Below are positions 60,440 through 64,000 of a DNA stretch of 64,000 nt, one piece after another. The translations under genes were made by a program, and so were the position numbers. The stretch lies in NCBI GenBank assembly GCA_016716525.1, contig JADJWE010000010.1, forward strand, positions 248,001 to 312,000, given 5' to 3'. How positions within the stretch are numbered: position 1 is the first letter of the stretch; each line of letters opens with the position of its first letter. This DNA comes from Candidatus Flexicrinis affinis. Lineage in GTDB: Bacteria; Chloroflexota; Anaerolineae; Aggregatilineales; Phototrophicaceae. Under the pieces are notes generated by a model that worked only from the letters and a program-made list of their open reading frames with translations, did no database searches and had not been told where the DNA came from.

Positions 60440-61407
60440 GGCGCGCAAAACTGGTGCAGCAGTCGATCTCCGTCGTCATCCCGGTCTACAACGGCGCGCT
60501 CAGCATCGGGGAACTGGTGCGCCAGCTTCACGAGGCGCTGCCGGCGCTGGCCGCACGGTTCGAGATCGTGCTGGTCGAGGATGACGGGCGCGACAACAGT
60601 TGGGACGTCATCCAGCAGCTTTCCGAGCAGTACCCCGGCACCGTGCGCGGCTTCAAGATGGCGCGCAACTTCGGGCAGCACAACGCGCTGCTGTGCGGCC
60701 TGCGCGCCGCCACCGGCGACGTCATCGTCACGATGGACGACGACTTGCAGCACCCGGTCGATCAAATTCCGCTACTGCTGGCCGAACTCGACAAGGGCTT
60801 CGACGTCGTCTACGGCACGCCGCAGCGCGAGGAGCACAACCGTCTGCGCGCGCTCGCCAGCCAAATCACTAAGCTGGCGCTGCAGAGTACGATGGGCGCG
60901 GAAACCGCCCGCAACATCAGCGCGTTCCGGGCGCTGCGCCGGCACATCGTCGCCGCGTCGAACGACTACAACGGGCCGACCGTCGTGCTCGACTCGCTGC
61001 TGACGTGGGGCACGCGGCGCTTCTCGGCGGTGAAGGTGCGTCACGATCCGCGCACGCTCGGCGCGTCGAACTACACGTTCCGCAAGCTGCTGAACTACGC
61101 CGCCAACATGGTCACCAGCTTTAGTATCGTGCCGCTGCGGATCGCCTCGGTGCTGGGCTTCGGCATGACGCTGTTCGGGATCGGCGTGCTGATCTACGTG
61201 CTGGTGCGTTACATGTTCGAAGGCAGCCCGCCGGGGTTCCCGTTCCTCGCGTCGATCATCGCGCTGTTCGGCGGCGCGCAGCTCTTGGCGATCGGCATCA
61301 TCGGTGAATACCTCGCCCGTATGCACCTGCGCACGATGGGTCGCCCCTCCTACGTCGTCCGCGAGACGACGTCCCCCAAGCCGCCGAGCGTTGAAACGCC
61401 CGGCTAA
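60436..61407 (+). CDS. Family 2 glycosyltransferase, polyprenyl-phosphate type
   Basis: A 323-residue enzyme with a GT-A domain, ISVVIPVYNGALSIGELVRQL, EIVLVEDDGRDNSWDVI and metal site TMDDDLQHP, followed by two C-terminal membrane helices (SVLGFGMTLFGIGVLIYVL, LASIIALFGGAQLLAIGIIG), as in DPM1/ArnC/GtrB. It transfers a sugar from a nucleotide to undecaprenyl phosphate. The TTG start overlaps the upstream stop (TTGA); a GTG at 60454 is also possible. Confidence 0.9.
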   Translation: MRRAKLVQQSISVVIPVYNGALSIGELVRQLHEALPALAARFEIVLVEDDGRDNSWDVIQQLSEQYPGTVRGFKMARNFGQHNALLCGLRAATGDVIVTMDDDLQHPVDQIPLLLAELDKGFDVVYGTPQREEHNRLRALASQITKLALQSTMGAETARNISAFRALRRHIVAASNDYNGPTVVLDSLLTWGTRRFSAVKVRHDPRTLGASNYTFRKLLNYAANMVTSFSIVPLRIASVLGFGMTLFGIGVLIYVLVRYMFEGSPPGFPFLASIIALFGGAQLLAIGIIGEYLARMHLRTMGRPSYVVRETTSPKPPSVETPG

Positions 61408-61824
61408 ACGAGGTGGCAGTCGTCAGGTGCGGCGCAGCATGCTGCGCCCCCTCACCCCAAACCCCTCTCCCTCGCAAGCGGGGCGAGGGGCTTACAAAGA
61501 CGCGCATATAGTGCGTAAGGATGCGGCGGCCGTGTTAGAGTGAAAGACGGACCCAGAGGCCACAGAGAGTGCCGTTAGGGTGTCCCGCGGCGGGGTATGC
61601 GCCCCCTCACCCCAAACCCCTCTCCCTCGCAAGCGGGGCGAGGGGCTTCAGAAATCTCACGCGTGCCCTACACCCCTCTCCTCGGGAGAGGGGCCGGGGG
61701 TGAGGTCAGCGGGGTGAGGGCTTTGTCTGCGGGCGCAGCATGCTGCGCCCCTACGACTACGACGCACGATCGGCCAGCGCGCACTCCGCGTGATGGCTGA
61801 CGACTGATTCCTGACTCCTGACGA
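61408..61824. repeat. Mosaic repeat block
   Basis: Two near-identical segments CGCCCCCTCACCCCAAACCC with CTCGCAAGCGGGGCGAGGGG (about 61447 and 61600), GCGCAGCATGCTGCGCCCC palindromes (61432 and 61734), and TGACTCCTGACGACT at the right end. No gene is seen. Confidence 0.8.
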
Positions 61825-62373
61825 CTATTCCCGCGATGACCAGACGACATCGGGCACGCCGGCGAGCATATTCTCGAGGCGGGCCAGCGTAAACAGCCAA
61901 TCCGACAGGCGGTTGAGGTAAACCGCGGCGGCGGCGTTGACGGGTTCGTTGTCCGACAACGCGACAGTCAGGCGTTCGGCGCGACGGCACACCGTCCGCG
62001 CGACGTGCAGTTGGGCGGCGGCGGCGGTGCCTCCGGGCAGGATGAACTGCGTCAGCTCGGGCAGGCGCTCGGTCATCGCGTCGATGTCGCGCTCCAACGC
62101 CGTCACGACCTCGTCCGTGATGCGCACGACCCACGCCGGTTGGGCGTCGAGCGGCGTCGCGAGGTCGGCGCCGAGGTGGAACAGCGTATTCTGCGCGGCG
62201 ACCAACGCTTGCCCAACCTCGGCCTGCGGGCTGCACGTGCGCGCCACGCCGATCACCGAATTCAACTCGTCCACCGTCCCGTACGCCTCCACGCGCAAAT
62301 GCGCCTTGCTCACGCGTCCTCCTGCGAATAGGCTGGTATAGCCATCGTCGCCGGTCTTTGTGTAGATCTTCAT
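61825..62373 (-). CDS. pduO: Cob(I)alamin adenosyltransferase, PduO type
   Basis: A 182-residue enzyme with the ATP-binding start KIYTKTGDDGYTSLFAGGRVSK, then AYGTVDELNSVIG, LFHLGADLATP, FILPGGTAAAAQLHVARTVCRRAER and LNRLSDWLFTLAR. It makes adenosylcobalamin from cob(I)alamin and ATP. It is divergent from recA with a shared 130-base promoter region. Confidence 0.94.
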   Translation of the reverse strand: MKIYTKTGDDGYTSLFAGGRVSKAHLRVEAYGTVDELNSVIGVARTCSPQAEVGQALVAAQNTLFHLGADLATPLDAQPAWVVRITDEVVTALERDIDAMTERLPELTQFILPGGTAAAAQLHVARTVCRRAERLTVALSDNEPVNAAAAVYLNRLSDWLFTLARLENMLAGVPDVVWSSRE

Positions 62374-62402
62374 TGTTGGACTCTCCACTCGGTGATCGAC
62401 CG

Positions 62403-62432
62403 TTGACCGATATAGACCAAATGTGCTAAAAT
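62403..62432 (+). promoter_or_regulatory. Sigma-70 promoter of recA
   Basis: TTGACC (62403-62408), an 18-base spacer and TAAAAT (62427-62432), about 72 bases before the chosen recA start. I see no GAAC/GTTC-type LexA box in the gap. Confidence 0.65.
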
Positions 62433-62503
62433 TTGGCGGTAACATTCCATGCGATAGACTCACGACTATGTATACCACATACGCAGAGAAGGACGATCGA
62501 GCG

Positions 62504-63586
62504 ATGGCACCTCGGCGCAAGGCAAAGCAGGACGACGGCGATCTGTTTGACGGCGCCGACGGCGCACCGGTCGAAGAAGGCAAGCGCAAGGCGCTCGAAA
62601 GCGCGCTTTCCGACTTGACCAAGCGGTTCGGCGACGGCACGATCGTCGCGCTCGGCGAGGCGACGCACATGGTCGTCGACACCATCCCGACCGGGTCGCT
62701 CACGCTGGACATTGCGGTCGGCGTCGGCGGGGTGCCGCGCGGGCGCATCACTGAGATTTACGGGCCGGAGTCGTCGGGCAAGACGACCCTCTGCTTGCAC
62801 GTGGTGGCCGAAGCGCAGAAGCGCGGTGGCCTGGCGGCGTTCGTCGACATGGAGCACGCGCTCGACCCGACCTATGCGGCGCGTATCGGCGTCGACCTCA
62901 ATCGCCTGTACGTCAGCCAGCCCGATACCGGCGAGCAGGCGTTGGAGATCACCGAGACGCTGGTGCGGTCCGGCGCGTTCGACATCATCGTGATCGACTC
63001 GGTCGCGGCACTGGTCCCGCGCGCGGAAATCGAAGGCGAGATGGGCGACAGCCACGTCGGTCTGCAAGCTCGTCTGATGAGCCAAGCCCTGCGCAAGCTG
63101 GCCGGCGCGATCAAGCAGAGCAACGTGTCGGTCATGTTCACCAACCAGATTCGCGAGAAGGTCGGCATTATCTACGGCAGTCCAGAGACTCAGCCGGGCG
63201 GGCGCGCGCTCAAGTTCTATGCGACCGTGCGCCTCGACATCCGCCGTGTGCAAGCGATCAAGGTCGCCGGCGAAACGATTGGCAACCGCACCAAGGTGCG
63301 CGTGACCAAGAACAAGGTGGCCGCGCCGTTCCGCGAGGCGGAATTCGACATCATGTTCACAGCCGACGAGGCCGGCATCAGCAAGACCGGCGAGATCGTC
63401 GACTTAGGGGTGGACCTCGGTATCATCGACAAGCGTGGCGCGTTCTTCCGCTATGGCGAGTTGATGTTGGGGCAAGGGCGCGAGAACGCGAAGGTGTTCC
63501 TGCGCGAAAACCCGCAGACGGCCAGCGACATCGAGGCGCAGATCCGGGCCAGCAACGTACGGTTGGCGGTCGGCGGAGACGAGTAG
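62504..63586 (+). CDS. recA: Recombinase RecA
   Basis: A 360-residue RecA. Walker A is [10 protein letters not shown], with the downstream MEHALDP segment, Walker [16 protein letters not shown], loop [19 protein letters not shown], and [29 protein letters not shown]. The C-terminus is shorter and less acidic than in E. coli. The start at 62504 follows GAAGGACGAT; upstream ATGs at 62468 would add a short tail. It drives strand exchange and the SOS signal. It is the gene through which imported DNA would recombine if the phage-type genes form a transfer agent. Confidence 0.97.
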   Translation: MAPRRKAKQDDGDLFDGADGAPVEEGKRKALESALSDLTKRFGDGTIVALGEATHMVVDTIPTGSLTLDIAVGVGGVPRGRITEIYGPESSGKTTLCLHVVAEAQKRGGLAAFVDMEHALDPTYAARIGVDLNRLYVSQPDTGEQALEITETLVRSGAFDIIVIDSVAALVPRAEIEGEMGDSHVGLQARLMSQALRKLAGAIKQSNVSVMFTNQIREKVGIIYGSPETQPGGRALKFYATVRLDIRRVQAIKVAGETIGNRTKVRVTKNKVAAPFREAEFDIMFTADEAGISKTGEIVDLGVDLGIIDKRGAFFRYGELMLGQGRENAKVFLRENPQTASDIEAQIRASNVRLAVGGDE

Positions 63587-64000
63587 CGATCGCGTGATTT
63601 GTGGGCGAGTCCGTCAGCAAACGGCGGATTGAACCACAGAGGACGCGGAGAACACAGAGAAGGACACAGGGCGAGCCCACGGCTCGCCCTGATGATTCCC
63701 ACGATATCGTGGTCTCCGTCGGACGCGATGTATCGCGCCCCTACGAATCACCGCGCCGGATTGCGGAGCATGCACGCGGGCGACCCGCCGCCGGGTGCGC
63801 TGCAGCCTTTGTGGATCAACGTCTTTCCCGTGGACGCGATGTATCGCGTCCCTACGACACCGCGCCGGTTTCGCCCCTCTCCCTCAGGGAGAGGGGGTTG
63901 GGGGTGAGGGCTAGTGCCGGTCGCCCCTACGACCCACCGCTGGGTGCGCTGCGTCAGTTCTTGCCCTTACTCATCACTCAAGACTCATCACTCATCACTT
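63587..64000. repeat. Mosaic repeat block at window end
   Basis: AACCACAGAGGACGCGGAGA, GGACGCGATGTATCGCGCC (about 63720) and GGACGCGATGTATCGCGTCC (about 63832), a CCCCTCTCCCTCAGGGAGAG/GGGGGTGAGGG hairpin, and TCATCACTCAAGACTCATCA units. The last 44 bases are the inverse of 4158-4200. No gene is seen. Confidence 0.8.

Overview
This is a GC-rich bacterial window. It most resembles a Chloroflexota genome of the Anaerolineae type: a DnaB/DnaD-like/DnaC-like replication operon, RNase J instead of RNase E, DUF433/DUF5615 antitoxin-toxin pairs, many secreted WD40/PPC/SH3b/DUF3352 proteins, and intergenic gaps packed with mosaic palindromic repeats. The taxonomic call is inference; there is no rRNA or tRNA gene in the window.

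Layout. 0-5.3 kb: acetyltransferases, a CrtI-like FAD oxidoreductase and an unknown protein. 4.5-9.8 kb (minus): a replication operon with bifunctional nuclease-like protein, DnaB (carrying a mini-intein), DnaD-like protein, a double DnaC-type helicase loader and a two-domain GNAT, the last four tightly packed or overlapping. 9.9-17 kb: ABC exporter, small winged-helix regulator, histidine kinase, thioesterase, PPOX protein, RNase J. 17.2-20 kb: two DUF433/DUF5615 modules inserted behind amt, with a duplicated flank. 20.5-23.7 kb: phosphotransferase, unknown protein and secreted SH3b protein.

23.9-47.1 kb is the most unusual part. Six or so tailed-phage structural/packaging genes all lie on the plus strand: a fused prohead protease/HK97 capsid protein, a frameshifted head-tail connector, a tail-completion-like protein, a tail hub-like protein, a portal and a large terminase. 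They are dispersed among apparently cellular genes (DUF3352, ankyrin, PPC, MurF-like, WD40, histidine kinase). Their order is permuted relative to a normal phage and there is no integrase, lysis or phage regulatory gene. The gaps beside them are filled with the genome's own repeats. This could be a domesticated, gene-transfer-agent-like particle system or an old dissolved prophage; the sequence alone does not decide.

47.6-55.3 kb: deoC and a double-domain aldehyde dehydrogenase (acetaldehyde metabolism) separated by a HicB/YgiT/DUF4258 toxin-antitoxin island, two paralogous small proteins around a membrane protein, a G/C homopolymer block that is probably an assembly artefact, and an orphan peptide-type permease. 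55.3-58.2 kb: a lower-GC three-gene restriction-modification system (C5 methyltransferase, HhH mismatch glycosylase, EcoRII-type nuclease). 58.6-63.6 kb: frameshifted GCS2-type ligase, glycosyltransferase, cobalamin adenosyltransferase and recA.

Three genes are broken by apparent single-base shifts (near 28.62, 39.79 and 59.51 kb) and there are two poly-G tracts. Some of these breaks may therefore be sequence errors rather than true pseudogenes.
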